From assembly GCF_036850765.1 (NCBI RefSeq), contig NC_089495.1, positions 25,636,875 to 25,700,874 of the forward strand: 64,000 nt of DNA, given 5' to 3'. The notes under the pieces are model-generated. The model was not told the origin of the DNA. It was given only the letters and a program-made list of their open reading frames with translations, and searched no databases. Numbering within the stretch: the stretch's first letter is position 1; every line of letters begins with the position of its first letter. The translations under genes and the position numbers were made by a program. This DNA comes from Saccopteryx bilineata (lineage: Eukaryota > Chordata > Mammalia > Chiroptera > Emballonuridae). Shown in pieces: positions 25,648 to 37,562 of the stretch.

Positions 25648-25850
25648 CTTTACTTTAAAAAAAATTTTTTTTTATTTTACAGAGAGAGGAGATAGTGGGG
25701 GAGTGAGAAGTATCAACTCATAGTTACTTCACATTAGCTGTTCATTGACTGCTTCACTTATGTGCCCTGACTGGGCAAGCCTAGGGTTTCAAACCAGCAA
25801 CCTCAGCACTCCAGGTCGATGCTCCATTCACTGCTCCACCACAGGTCAGG
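25648..25850 (-). repeat. tRNA-derived SINE, family B
   Basis: On the minus strand it begins CCTGACCTGTGGTGGAGCAG. It has a B-box-like 'GCTGGTTTGAAACCCTAGGC', a segment matching 'gttgatgcttc...' in more diverged form, and an A-rich tail (T/A run near 25655). Its head abuts the unique segment that is repeated at 34467-35130. It is not the same copy as the SINE flanking that loop. Confidence 0.85.
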
Positions 25851-26519
25851 GAAGCCCTAATTTTTAAACAGAGGGGCACTGCTTTAAGGAAGGAAAGGAT
25901 GGAAGGGGGAGGGGGGAGAAACTACAATTCTTTAAATGGTTGCTTTATTATAAGCATGTGCCCAGGTATGGGATTGATAAAAATGAACATAAAAAGATTC
26001 CCATCCCTCAAAGAAATCATAAACTACTAGGAAAGACAGACATGCACATTAACTAGAAGAGTGTCTCATGCATAGAAGGTGTCTAGTAAATGTTTTTTGG
26101 CCTGATGATTCATTTATAACAAAATTTAAATTCTCACATCACACTATATACCTGAGTCAAATTCTAGCTCTTCCACTAACAAGCTATATGTTGTTGCACA
26201 GGTTACTTAACATCTCTGTGTTATTGTGAACTACTTTGTAGAATGTGTTCAGTGCCTGACAAATAAATGTAATGGCAGTTGATATTAATATTATTGTTGT
26301 TGCCTGCCTCTCCCTTCATCTGCCAACACTCTCCTTCCTGCCTTCCTTAAAACCTATGCTCCAGGCATAGGACCACAATATGGGCTGTTTCCCAGACACA
26401 TCATTATATTGATACTTCAAGTCTCTAAGTCTGTGATTTTTGTTCTATCTTGTCCATCTAGAGTTGTGAACCCTTTGGGGAAGGCACTGTGGTTTTTTAC
26501 ATTGATAATTCAAGCACCA
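25851..26519 (+). repeat. Single-copy segment repeated inverted at 34467-35130
   Basis: This 669-bp segment reads as the reverse complement of 34467-35130 with a few single-base differences, for example TAGAATGTG versus TAGATGTG and CCTGATG versus CCGATG. It includes a MIR tail at about 26160-26300. It lies between two SINEs with heads facing it, left minus and right plus. Confidence 0.93.
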
Positions 26520-26581
26520 CCTGACCTGTGGTGGCACAGTGGATAAAGCATCAACCTGGAACACTGAGGTTGCCAGTTCGA
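26520..26581 (+). repeat. Family B SINE head, cut by sequence gap
   Basis: These 62 bases are identical to 35131-35192, the head of the SINE that starts the right arm of the inverted repeat. The sequence stops at the N run. Continuing logically, the next base after 26581 would be 35193. Confidence 0.95.
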
Positions 26582-26589
26582 NNNNNNNN
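26582..26589. other. Assembly gap (8 N)
   Basis: Eight N bases directly before the left arm of the large inverted repeat. The small size suggests a placeholder or a gap left after partial filling. Confidence 0.99.
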
Positions 26590-27049
26590 GCTTCCTTGTG
26601 CAAAGTAAAAGTTTTTGATTTTTAATTTGTCATTTTATGACACTTATTTTCAATTATATTATTTAATGTCTATGTATTTGTAGCTTTACTTTCTTTCATT
26701 GGTGTTTTATAGTTTTCAAGTATAGTCTTTTGAATCTTGGTGAACTTTTAAGTATTTTATTATTGATAGTATAAATGAAATATTTTTTTATTGTTCATTA
26801 TTATTGTATATAAATGCAACTAATTTTTTTGTGTGATGAATTTGTATCTTGTGACTTTACTGAATTTATATATTAATTCTAACAGTTTTTTTATTTGTGA
26901 AGTATTTAGGGTTTTCTACATAAAGGTCATGTCATCCTTAAATATATATAATTATACTTCTTCCTTTTTCACTTTTACACCTTTATATCTTTTTCTTGCC
27001 TAATTGCTCTAAAAAAAGACTAGACTTTCCAATATTATGTTGAATAGAG

Positions 27050-27345
27050 CAGTGGTTCCCAACCCCCCAGGCTGCGAACCAGTACCGATCCGTGGGCCAT
27101 TTGGTACCAGTCCTCAGAGAAAGAATAAATAACTTACATTATTTCCGTTTTATTTATATTTAAGTCTGAACGATGTTTTATTTTTAAAAAATGACCAGAT
27201 TCCCTCTGTTACATCTGTCTAAGACTCACTCTTGACGTTGTCTCGGTCATGTGATACATTTATCCGTCCACCCTAAAGGCTGGTCCGTGAAAATATTTTC
27301 TGACATTAAACCGGTCCGTGGCCCCAAAAAGGTTGGAGATCACTG
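27050..27345 (+). mobile_element. hAT-type MITE (left-arm copy)
   Basis: It begins CAGTGGTTCCCAACC and ends GGTTGGAGATCACTG, imperfect inverted termini of hAT type. The perfect 8-bp target duplication GAATAGAG lies at 27042-27049 and 27346-27353. It is 296 bp with no coding capacity, so it must have moved with a transposase supplied by another element. It lies inside an L1 fragment. The same insertion is at 42244-42540 in the other arm. Confidence 0.93.
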
Positions 27346-27969
27346 GAATAGAGGTGATGAAAGTGGGTATATTCTGTCTTTTCTTGACCTTACAGAAAAA
27401 GCTTTCAGTCTTTCACCATACGACATGATGTTGGCTATGGTGTTTTTGTTTTTTTAAAAAATGAGTTTTATTATGTTGAGGTGATTTTTCTTTTATCCCT
27501 AGTTTTTTTGGGGGTGATTTTTTTATCATGAAGGTGAATCAAATTTGTCAGATGCTTTTTCTGCATCAGTTAAGATCCCCATATCTGGTTAATATATTGT
27601 CTTAGTTTGATTGATAATCATATGTTGAACTATCCTTGCATTCCAGAAATAAATTCCTTGGTCATGGTATTAATCCTTTCAATATTCATTTGAATTCTGT
27701 TTGCTAATATATTGTTGGGATTTTTTTTTAGTATTCACCAGGGATACTGGCCTTAGTTTTATTTTTGTCTTTCTCTGGCTTGATAGTAGAGTAAGGCTAG
27801 CCTTATAGAATGAGATTGGAATGTTTTCTTTAATTTTTAAAAGAGTTTAAGAAATATTAGTGTTAACTTAAAAAATATTTGACAGAATTCACCAGGGTAG
27901 TCTCTATCTAAGTCTAAGGCTTTTCTGCTCTTCTGGGGATGTTTTAATTACTGATTCAATCTCTATATT

Positions 27970-28379
27970 TGTTATAGACCATTATTGGCTGAATTCCCTG
28001 CAAAAGCCGTATGTTGAAGCCCTCACCCCAATACCTGATAATGTGACTGTATTTGGAAATAGGTCCTTTAAAGTAGTAATTAAGTTAAAAGGGGGTTGTT
28101 AGAGTGAACCCTAGTCCAATATGACTATTGTCTTTATAAGAAGAGATCAGGACACACGCAGAAACACCATGTATGTTCTCAACACAGAAAGACCTTGTGA
28201 AGACACAGCAAGAAGTTGGCCATCTGCAAGCCAAGCAAAGAGATTTCGAAATAAATAAAACCTGCCAACACCTTGATCTTGGACTTAGAGCATCTAGAAC
28301 TGTGAGAAAATAAATTGCTGTTGTTTAAGCTGCACAGCCTGTGGTATTTTGCTATGGCAGCCCTAGTAAAACTAATACA
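27970..28379 (+). repeat. MaLR (MLT1-like) LTR in L1, left-arm copy
   Basis: It runs from TGTTATAGACC through 'ATGTGACTGTATTTGGAAAT', 'TAAGTTAAAAGGGGGTTGTT', 'GACACAGCAAGAAGTTGGCC' and 'CCTTGATCTTGGACTTAGAG' to 'TGGTATTTTGCTATGGCAGC' and TAATACA. This is the full order of an MLT1-type LTR. Confidence 0.9.
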
Positions 28380-28757
28380 TTGGTCTATTCAGTATCTTTG
28401 TTTCTTTGTGATTCAATGTCAATAGGTTTATATTTCTGAAACTTCATTTATTTCATCTAGCTTTTTGATGTGTTGGTATACAGTTTCCATAAGATTCTCT
28501 TGTCTCTTTTATATTTCTATAAAATCAATTGTAATATTTCCTCTTTCATTTTTGATTTTAGTTTCTGTGGTTGTTGGCTAGAGTAGAAGGATTTTGTCTA
28601 CTAGTTTTCTGCCTTGCTAGGATGTCCCTTTCTTGGTACTTTGGTATTTTCTAGTTGCATGCTTCTCTGGCTCCAAGTCTGGTATGTGTTAGAAAAATAG
28701 GAGCCCTGGGCATGCTCCATTGTGTCATTTCTTGGGTATTAAGTTTCCTAGCAAATT

Positions 28758-29130
28758 GCCCTGGCTGGTTGGCTCAGTAGTAGAGCATCAGCCTGGTGTG
28801 GGGAGTCCCGGGTTCAATTCCGGGCCAGGGCCCAAGGAGAAGCGCCCATCTGCTTCTCCACCCCTCCCCTCTACTTTCTCTCTGTCTCTCTCTTCCTCTC
28901 CCACAGCCAAGGCTCTATTGGAGCAAAGTTTGCCCAGGCGATGAGGATGGCTCTGTGGCCTCTGCCTCAGGCGCTAGAATGGCTCTGATTGTGGCAGAGA
29001 GTGACGCCCCAGATGGGCAGAGCATCGCCCCCTGGTGGGCATGCCGGGTGGATCCCGGTCGGGCGCATGCAGGAATCTGTCTGACTGCCTCCCTGTTTCC
29101 AACCTCAGAAAAATACAAAAAAAAAAAAAA
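28758..29130 (+). mobile_element. Family A SINE, left-arm copy
   Basis: Head GCCCTGGCTGGTTGGCTCAG. The target duplication AAGTTTCCTAGCA lies at 28741-28753 and 29131-29143. It carries single-base losses relative to the right-arm copy and to family consensus. Confidence 0.95.
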
Positions 29131-29143
29131 AAGTTTCCTAGCA

Positions 29144-31285
29144 GATCTACCTTCTCTCTACCTTTCAGAGTCTTTTTATATTTGTTTTGTATAAAGTATG
29201 AAGGGTTTTTAGTTGTATCTTTCTTCTTGGGCAGAGAAATCTCAATTTTTATAGTTACTTATAAATGTGGAGACTGGATTAGTTTATCTCTAAAAATTCG
29301 TCCCTGGTCAGTTGTTCTTTGGACAGATTTTTTATTTAAAAATGACTAAATTCTAATTAAGCAAATATAGCCACTCTTTTTTTTAGGTAGGGAGAAAAGA
29401 GATTAAGACTCATTGCTCACGTCAAACCAGAGGCAGAGGCTTCATTGTCCTGCTCTGACTTTAGAGGAAACTTAGGTTTATATTGGTAGAGGTGGAGTTC
29501 AAGGGTTAAATTCTCCTCTTTTCTTTTTCTGTCTCACTACTGGTAAACATTCTTTGTGGACTGAATCCTTTGATAGTCTTTTTGAAACATTCTGGGTACC
29601 CTGTTGTCTAATGGGGGCCTGACTGCTGGCATCAGGGGTTTGTAGAGTGTGTCTGCACCAGGGTTCTCTCCTCCCACCCCCTATCCCTTTTGGCAACCTT
29701 GTCATCGCCTCAGCCCCTTGCCTTATCACTTTGATGTCCCTACGAAGGTCCACTGTTGGGTTGGACAACTTCTTTTAGTTCTTCCTACATGAGGGAATAG
29801 TTCTTTTATGTTCCACTGTGATTCTATGACTCATCTGCCATTTGTTCACCTGGTACATGAGCTGGCATAGACTTTTCTTAGGTCTAATATCCTTAAGTTC
29901 TCTGAATCCCCTTTCTTGTTATTTTCAAAACTCCCAACCCACAGACCCTGGGCGTAGTGCTGCCTGGCTTTACTGGCTCATGTGAGCAAATGGAAATTTT
30001 TTAGGAATTTTGTGAGCTGGTTGTTAAAACGCCACTTTAAAAATTATAAAGTTATATTAACAATTAAGTAAATTTTTAAAAATAAAGGTACAAACATTCA
30101 AAAAATGTATCACTTTCTAACTATTTTGCTCCAGCTTTTTGTTATACGTACCTTGACTTGAGGGTTTGGTTTGTATTACCGTCTGCCATACCTGTCTGGT
30201 AAGAATACAGAGTAGTAGTGTGCCCCCCCCCCATCCCCCCCCCCCCCACAGTGATGACACACTGGTAGTCTGAAACGGGCCACATTACCATGGAAGTTGG
30301 AAAATGCCACAAATCACAGCTGGATTTATTTTTTAGTTGACTATCTAGATGTAATACAATGATGGTAAAATATTATTAATGAGATTAAACTTAAAATTGT
30401 GTTATGTCTGTAACTGTTACATTATGCATAGCCCAAACTTGAAGAAATAGTCTAACAATGTTCAAAACTATTATCCGCTTCCACAAAAGAAGTCGTTCTC
30501 AGGTGACTAATGAGTGAAGTCCTAACATATTTGTGTTGTTTCACTGTTGTTTATTCATTAGTGTAAGCAAGTACATCAACTAACAGTTATGATAGGATGA
30601 CATTTATGCCATCAGTGACGTGAATGGCTTTTTGCTAAATTGCCTACTAATAAGCATTTTTTTCATAACATGGTTGAATTGAAACTATAATTTAGCAACT
30701 GACATAGAGTTTGGAAAAATAAGCAAAAGAATTCTGTGAGAATCAATATCTGATATAACTTACAACAAAGCGTCTTTAACACTTTATTATAAACCACGTG
30801 TTGCACATCTTAACTAACAAAATTTTTTATTTGTATTTACTAATATTTTATCCTAACAAGCTGGTTGTTAAACATTCATCCTACTGCTCGAACCCTAATA
30901 CTTACCAAGGTATATCAGACATCTGATTTTAAAAGGTGCCTTTCCAGCCAGAAAGATGCACGTAAAAAGTTTGCTTACTTTATTTTATTCAGAGCCTCCT
31001 TACAGCCATGTGCTTACAATGTAATCCATCAATTTACCAGCTGGTGTCACTGTGGTGTAGGGCCACAGAAGGACTCCAGATTTGAGCTTTCTCTAGAATT
31101 GCTGGAGTTGAATTGTTTCCAATTAAGTCTCACACTGAACATCTCCTGAAGTGTCTTTATGAGTAGACATGTCACTTTCAGGTTCTCTGGAAATGGGCAG
31201 TACAGTAACAGAGGCGTAATCTGCTGGTTCTATTTGTTTGACTGTTTTGTATTTTTAACTCTGCTATTACATATATGTTCAAAAG
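29144..31285. other. Unrecognised sequence in left arm
   Basis: The reverse complement of about 38299-40437. It contains an interrupted poly-C run at about 30222-30248 and no supported gene. Frames of 89-94 codons appear in mirrored form in the other arm. The local difference between arms is highest around 30020-30180. Confidence 0.6.
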
Positions 31286-31300
31286 CTTGAAATACCTTTT

Positions 31301-31657
31301 TTTTTTTTTTTTCCTGAAGCTGGAAACGGAGGGAGAGACAGTCAGACTCCCGCATGGGCCCGACCGGGATCCACCCGGCACGCCCACCAGGGCGACGCTC
31401 TGCCCCTCCGGGCGTCGCTCTGCTGAGACCAGAGCCACTCTAGCGCCTGGGGCAGAGGCCAAGGAGCCATCCCCAGCGCCTGGGCCATCTTTGCTCCAAT
31501 GGAGCCTTGGCTGCGGGAGGGGAAGAGAGAGACAGAGAGGAAGGAGGGGGGGTGGAGAAGCAAATGGGCGCTTCTCCCATGTACCCTGGCCGGGAATCGA
31601 ACCTGGGTCCCCCGCACGCCAGGCCGACGCTCTACCGCTGAGCCAACCAGCCAGGGC
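31301..31657 (-). mobile_element. Family A SINE, left-arm copy
   Basis: Minus-strand copy, A-tail as T run at 31297-31312. The target duplication CTTGAAATACCTTTT lies at 31286-31300 and 31658-31672. It is the same insertion as 37925-38283. Confidence 0.95.
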
Positions 31658-31814
31658 CTTGAAATACCTTTTATTTAGCTCTAGAATTGTATATAGCTTT
31701 GCAAGTCAAAGTATGGTTCATGGACCAGCACCATAAGCATTACCTGAGAGCATGTTAGAAATGCAGAATCTCAGGCCCTACTCCAGACCCTCTGAATAAG
31801 GATTTGCATTTTAT

Positions 31815-31869
31815 TTTATTTTTTTAAAAATTATTTTTATTTATTTATTCATTTTAAAGGAGGGAGGGA

Positions 31870-31918
<49 letters not shown>

Positions 31919-32039
31919 GAGAAGGAGCAGGAAGCATCAACTCCCATATGTGCCTTGACCAGGCAAGCCCAGGGTTTTGAACCGGCGACCTCAGCATTCC
32001 AGGTCGAAGCTTGATCCACTGTGCCACCACAGGTCAGGC
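31815..32039 (-). repeat. Family B SINE with long (GA)n, left-arm copy
   Basis: The minus-strand head ends at 32039. It includes a (GA)n run at about 31875-31915 that is longer than in the mirror copy at 37563, as expected where polymerase slippage or consensus error affects a microsatellite. Confidence 0.9.
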
Positions 32040-33610
32040 CCATTTCTGACTTTTTAACTAATGGTTTCATGTCCATTTTTATGCTGTGAAGTTCTCACTA
32101 AGCTCACTTAGCATCCTTAAACCAGTGTTATGAACTCTGCATCTAGTAGATTGGCTTATCTCCATTTCTTTAGTTATTTTTCTTTAGTTATTATTCTAGT
32201 TTTTCACTTGGGATGTGTTTCATTGTCTCCTTATTTGGGCAATTTTTCTGTGTTTTCATGTGTTAGAAGAGCTGCTACATCTCCTGGGCTTGGTAGAGTG
32301 CCCCCTTGTAGTAAGCGTTTGTTAGGGTCCAATGACACAACCTCCCCAATCACCTGAGCTGGGCACTGCAGCTGTGTTCCTCCATGTGGGCTGTATATAC
32401 CCTCCTGTTGTAGTTGAGCTGTGATTGTTATCGGCACATCAGGGGGAGGGATTTATAACAGGGCCAATCAGCTGCAAAGACTGGCTGCGACTACTAACCA
32501 CCAGCCACTGTGGAGGATCAGTTGTGCAGGGACCCACCCTACAGAGCAGGACTTACTTCAGCAGAGCTTTGGTGTCCTCTGAGTCCACTCCTTGAATGTA
32601 TCACCCGTGGAGATGGTTGGGTGGTTTTCAATGCGGTCGAAGCTGTCCATCAGATCCACTGGCATTGGGGCCTCCTGGGAGTTGTAGGCCAAGGTCAGCC
32701 ACTGTCTGTGCTCTGCCTGGGCCACCCAGATTGAGCTATAAAGTGATCTTCAGATAGCTGCTACTTGTGCTGGGCTTAGAGGTACCCAGGTGAGGTTGAG
32801 CTGTGAACCAAGGTTAGCCACTGCTAGTGTGATGCCTGGGGCCACTTAGTAAGAGGTACAGGACACACTGAGGCCAGATGCTGCTTGTTTGAGAGATTAT
32901 AGAAAAGTCTGAAGCATGAGCCAAAACAGGCACTGGAAAAGCCATTGGAAACAGCTTGGGTGGGTCTGCAAGTTGGGTGGAGTGGGATCTCAGGGAATCA
33001 CCAGGGAAGGATAAACGGTATAAGCCGGGTTGATGGAGACCCAGATATGATGCCTACCTAACTACTCTGATGGGAGGAGGGGGTCTCAGAAAAGGAACAA
33101 TGGCCTCTGCCAGCACTTTTATCTGACAGAAAGCTGCCCTCAGCTCTCATTTTAAATGCCAGACAATTCAGTTCCTCCCACAGGTCCCTGGTTTCTTTCA
33201 AGTTGCTGCCCCAGTGCTGGAGCTCAGAGGGAGTGAATCTGAGTAAGTCTGTGCATAGGCCCTTTGATATGAACTGCCTGGGACTCCAGCAGCCCTTTGT
33301 CTCTCTCAGCTTCAAATCCTGCTGGTTTTTGCAGTCAGAAGTTGTGGGAGACTTCTCTTCCTGGCAGTGGAACCCTGGGCTGGGGGGGCCTGTTTTGAGG
33401 CTGAGACCCTCACTCCTCAGGGGAAACCGCCACAGCCAGTATATCCCTCGTGATTTTTATCCACCACACGTGGGTCTGGGACATCCTGTTCGTGTCTCCA
33501 CCCCTCTTCTGAGTCTCATTGTGTCTTCTTTAATTCCCTTGTTGTAGAACTTACATTCAACTAGATTTAGGTTGTTCTGAATGATGATTGTTCTGTAGTT
33601 GAGTTGTCAA
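32040..33610 (-). repeat. L1 5' UTR and ORF1 start, inverted copy
   Basis: The reverse complement of 35990-37560. A G/C-balanced 5' UTR with 'GGTACCCAGGTGAGGTTGAG' type segments precedes an ORF1-like A-rich part. No intact ORF1. Confidence 0.65.
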
Positions 33611-34269
33611 AAGTCCCTTCCTTATGAACATCAGGTTGCTACAGTTTGTTTCTGCACAAACTGAGACCTGAAGATAAAGTAGAAGAAACTGGAGAAGAAA
33701 TCTCTGTTGTCTATGAGAAATAATGAGGGGGCCAAGGAAACTTGGAAAATGGAGGAATTTAATGGTAGTGAGGGTTGTTTGTTATTTTTTTAGCTTATCA
33801 AAGTCTGAAAAATGGCTAAGGTCTCTTCCGTCCTCATTATCCAGGAACTTACAAAGATAGTATTGATGCAGGGGAACCTAACATGAAGCTGAACAGTCCA
33901 AGTTGTGATTTTTCTTCACAAGAAAAAAAAGTGTTGCTTAAGCAACAGAGGTGATTCTTTATTCTTTTCTTCATTCAGCTCCCCACTCACAGAGCACTGG
34001 GCTGTGCATGTCTTATGTTTTCTTAAGCCAACTGCAACACTGAGACACACAAACGTTGGTTCCCTGGTGACTTGATCCTCTAAAGTTTGCAAGTTAACTC
34101 TCTGCTCCTGTGGGGAACTTTCCATGATTTATTCCCAAAGAAGGATTCTCACTTTTCCCTTACTTTGATGTGTATAGCTTAATTCACACTGTTTAACACA
34201 TATCATAGTTACTTCAGTTGAACAAATAAGTGTTAAGTATCCACCTGGTTCCAGGCAATGTGCTAGGTG

Positions 34270-34466
34270 ATTGAATTATTATTTTTAGATTTTTATTTAT
34301 TCATTTTTAGAGAGAGAGAGGAGAGATAGAGAGAGAGAGGAAGAAGGGGGAGGAGCAGGAAGCATCAACTCTCATATGCTCCGTGACCAGGGAAGCCCCG
34401 GGTTTCGAACTGGCAACCTCAGTGTTCCAGGTTGATGCTTTATCCACTGTGCCACCACAGGTCAGG
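34270..34466 (-). repeat. Family B SINE at inner end of left arm
   Basis: The mirror of 35131-35325. Its head abuts the loop at 34467. Confidence 0.93.
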
Positions 34467-35130
34467 TGGTGCTTGAATTATCAATGTAAAAAACCACAGT
34501 GCCTTCCCCAAAGGGTTCACAACTCTAGATGGACAAGATAGAACAAAAATCACAGACTTAGAGACTTGAAGTATCAATATAATGATGTGTCTGGGAAACA
34601 GCCCATATTGTGGTCCTATGCCTGGAGCATAGGTTTTAAGGAAGGCAGGAAGGAGAGTGTTGGCAGATGAAGGAGAGGCAGGCAACAACAATAATATTAA
34701 TATCAACTGCCATTACATTTATTTGTCAGGCACTGAACACATCTACAAAGTAGTTCACAATAACACAGAGATGTTAAGTAACCTGTGCAACAACATATAG
34801 CTTGTTAGTGGAAGAGCTAGAATTTGACTCAGGTATATAGTGTGATGTGAGAATTTAAATTTTGTTATAAATGAATCATCGGCCAAAAAACATTTACTAG
34901 ACACCTTCTATGCATGAGACACTCTTCTAGTTAATGTGCATGTCTGTCTTCCTAGTAGTTTATGATTTCTTTGAGGGATGGGAATCTTTTTATGTTCATT
35001 TTATCAATCCCATACCTGGGCACATGCTTATAATAAAGCAACCATTTAAAGAATTGTAGTTTCTCCCCCCTCCCCCTTCCATCCTTTCCTTCCTTAAAGC
35101 AGTGCCCCTCTGTTTAAAAATTAGGGCTTC
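34467..35130 (-). repeat. Loop of the inverted repeat
   Basis: A 664-bp spacer between the two SINE heads. It is the reverse complement of 25851-26519. Its right end joins directly to CCTGACCTGTGGTGG, the head shared by the family B SINEs. This is where a strand could switch from one inverted SINE head to the other. Confidence 0.93.
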
Positions 35131-35325
35131 CCTGACCTGTGGTGGCACAGTGGATAAAGCATCAACCTGGAACACTGAGGTTGCCAGTTCGAAACCCGGG
35201 GCTTCCCTGGTCACGGAGCATATGAGAGTTGATGCTTCCTGCTCCTCCCCCTTCTTCCTCTCTCTCTCTATCTCTCCTCTCTCTCTCTAAAAATGAATAA
35301 ATAAAAATCTAAAAATAATAATTCA
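35131..35325 (+). repeat. Family B SINE at inner end of right arm
   Basis: Starts CCTGACCTGTGGTGGCACAG, with a B-box-like 'GCCAGTTCGAAACCCGGGGC', the segment 'AGTTGATGCTTCCTGCTCCT', a (TC)n tract and an A-rich tail with AATAAATAAAAATC. The first 62 bases are repeated before the gap at 26520-26581. Confidence 0.93.
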
Positions 35326-35989
35326 ATCACCTAGCACATTGCCTGGAACCAGGTGGATACTTAACACTTATTTGTTCAACTGAAGTAACTATGATATGTG
35401 TTAAACAGTGTGAATTAAGCTATACACATCAAAGTAAGGGAAAAGTGAGAATCCTTCTTTGGGAATAAATCATGGAAAGTTCCCCACAGGAGCAGAGAGT
35501 TAACTTGCAAACTTTAGAGGATCAAGTCACCAGGGAACCAACGTTTGGTGTGTCTCAGTGTTGCAGTTGGCTTAAGAAAACATAAGACATGCACAGCCCA
35601 GGTGCTCTGTGAGTGGGGAGCTGAATGAAGAAAAGAATAAAGAATCACCTCTGTTGCTTAAGCAACACTTTTTTTTCTTGTGAAGAAAAATCACAACTTG
35701 GACTGTTCAGCTTCATGTTAGGTTCCCCTGCATCAATACTATCTTTGTAAGTTCCTGGATAATGAGGACGGAAGAGACCTTAGCCATTTTTCAGACTTTG
35801 ATAAGCTAAAAAAATAACAAACAACCCTCACTACCATTAAATTCCTCCATTTTCCAAGTTTCCTTGGCCCCCCTCATTATTTCTCATAGACAACAGAGAT
35901 TTCTTCTCCAGTTTCTTCTACTTTATCTTCAGGTCTCAGTTTGTGCAGAAACAAACTGTAGCAACCTGATGTTCATAAGGAAGGGACTT

Positions 35990-37560
35990 TTGACAACTCA
36001 ACTACAGAACAATCATCATTCAGAACAACCTAAATCTAGTTGAATGTAAGTTCTACAACAAGGGAATTAAAGAAGACACAATGAGACTCAGAAGAGGGGT
36101 GGAGACACGAACAGGATGGTCCCAGACCCACGTGTGGTGGATAAAAATCACGAGGGATATACTGGCTGTGGCGGTTTCCCCTGAGGAGTGAGGGGTCTCA
36201 GCCTCAAAACAGGCCCCCCCAGCCCAGGGTTCCACTGCCAGGAAGAGAAGTCCCCACAACTTCTGACTGCAAAAACCAGCAGGATTTGAAGCTGAGAGAG
36301 ACAAAGGGCTGCTGGAGTCCCAGGCAGTTCATATCAAAGGGCCTATGCACAGACTTACTCAGATTCACTCCCTCTGAGCTCCAGCACTGGGGCAGCAACT
36401 TGAAAGAAACCAGGGACCTGTGGGGAGGAACTGAATTGTCTGGCATTTAAATGAGAGCTGAGGGCAGCTTTCTGTCAGATAAAAGTGCTGGCAGAGGCCA
36501 TTGTTCCTTTTCTGAGACCCCCTCCTCCCATCAGAGTAGTTAGGTAGGCATCATATCTGGGTCTCCATCAACCCGGCTTATACCGTTTATCCTTCCCTGG
36601 TGATTCCCTGAGATCCCACTCCACCCAACTTGCAGACCCACCCAAGCTGTTTCCAATGGCTTTTCCAGTGCCTGTTTTGGCTCATGCTTCAGACTTTTCT
36701 ATAATCTCTCAAACAAGCAGCATCTGGCCTCAGTGTGTCCTGTACCTCTTACTAAGTGGCCCCAGGCATCACACTAGCAGTGGCTAACCTTGGTTCACAG
36801 CTCAACCTCACCTGGGTACCTCTAAGCCCAGCACAAGTAGCAGCTATCTGAAGATCACTTTATAGCTCAATCTGGGTGGCCCAGGCAGAGCACAGACAGT
36901 GGCTGACCTTGGCCTACAACTCCCAGGAGGCCCCAATGCCAGTGGATCTGATGGACAGCTTCGACCGCATTGAAAACCACCCAACCATCTCCACGGGTGA
37001 TACATTCAAGGAGTGGACTCAGAGGACACCAAAGCTCTGCTGAAGTAAGTCCTGCTCTGTAGGGTGGGTCCCTGCACAACTGATCCTCCACAGTGGCTGG
37101 TGGTTAGTAGTCGCAGCCAGTCTTTGCAGCTGATTGGCCCTGTTATAAATCCCTCCCCCTGATGTGCCGATAACAATCACAGCTCAACTACAACAGGAGG
37201 GTATATACAGCCCACATGGAGGAACACAGCTGCAGTGCCCAGCTCAGGTGATTGGGGAGGTTGTGTCATTGGACCCTAACAAACGCTTACTACAAGGGGG
37301 CACTCTACCAAGCCCAGGAGATGTAGCAGCTCTACTAACACATGAAAACACAGAAAAATTGCCCAAATAAGGAGACAATGAAACACATCCCAAGTGAAAA
37401 ACTAGAATAATAACTAAAGAAAAATAACTAAAGAAATGGAGATAAGCCAATCTACTAGATGCAGAGTTCATAACACTGGTTATAAGGATGCTAAGTGAGC
37501 TTAGTGAGAACTTCACAGCATAAAAATGGACATGAAACCATTAGTTAAAAAGTCAGAAAT
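35990..37560 (+). repeat. L1 5' UTR and ORF1 beginning
   Basis: The 5' UTR-like part holds 'CAGACCCACGTGTGGTGGAT', 'GCCCAGCACAAGTAGCAGCT' and 'GTATATACAGCCCACATGGA'. An A-rich ORF1-like start follows: 'GAAAAACTAGAATAATAACT', 'CAATCTACTAGATGCAGAGT'. The SINE at 37563 interrupts it, and no intact ORF1 is present. An L1 5' UTR normally carries an internal promoter; activity is not inferable here. Confidence 0.65.
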
Positions 37561-37562
37561 GG

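Larger units (their letters stand above)
26595..28735 (-). repeat. L1 ORF2 fragment, inverted copy
   Basis: This is the reverse complement of the L1 ORF2 region at 40860-42994. It includes the reverse-transcriptase stretch at about 27470-27760, interrupted by the hAT MITE and the MaLR LTR. Non-coding. Confidence 0.8.
26595..34466. repeat. Left arm of 7.87-kb inverted repeat
   Basis: The arm matches 35131-42994 in reverse complement along its whole length (positions sum to about 69590-69600). Matching insertions include the hAT MITE, MaLR LTR, two family A SINEs, two family B SINEs and L1 parts, each with its own target duplication. Single-base differences are scattered through it. Where a family consensus can be judged, the left arm is often the deviant copy: a lost C in GTGTG(C)GGG at about 28800, an extra AG at about 29000, and CCTGGG for CCCGGG at about 31486. 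It ends 5 bases after the N gap. Confidence 0.95.

Noticed and set aside
31275..31736. 153-codon frame and its mirrored partners in the other arm
   Set aside because: SINE-derived, and duplicated only because the arms are inverted copies.
33203..33547. 114-codon frame mirrored near 36204-36446
   Set aside because: Lies antisense in the L1 5' UTR; no domain, and the mirror copy is interrupted by single-base differences.
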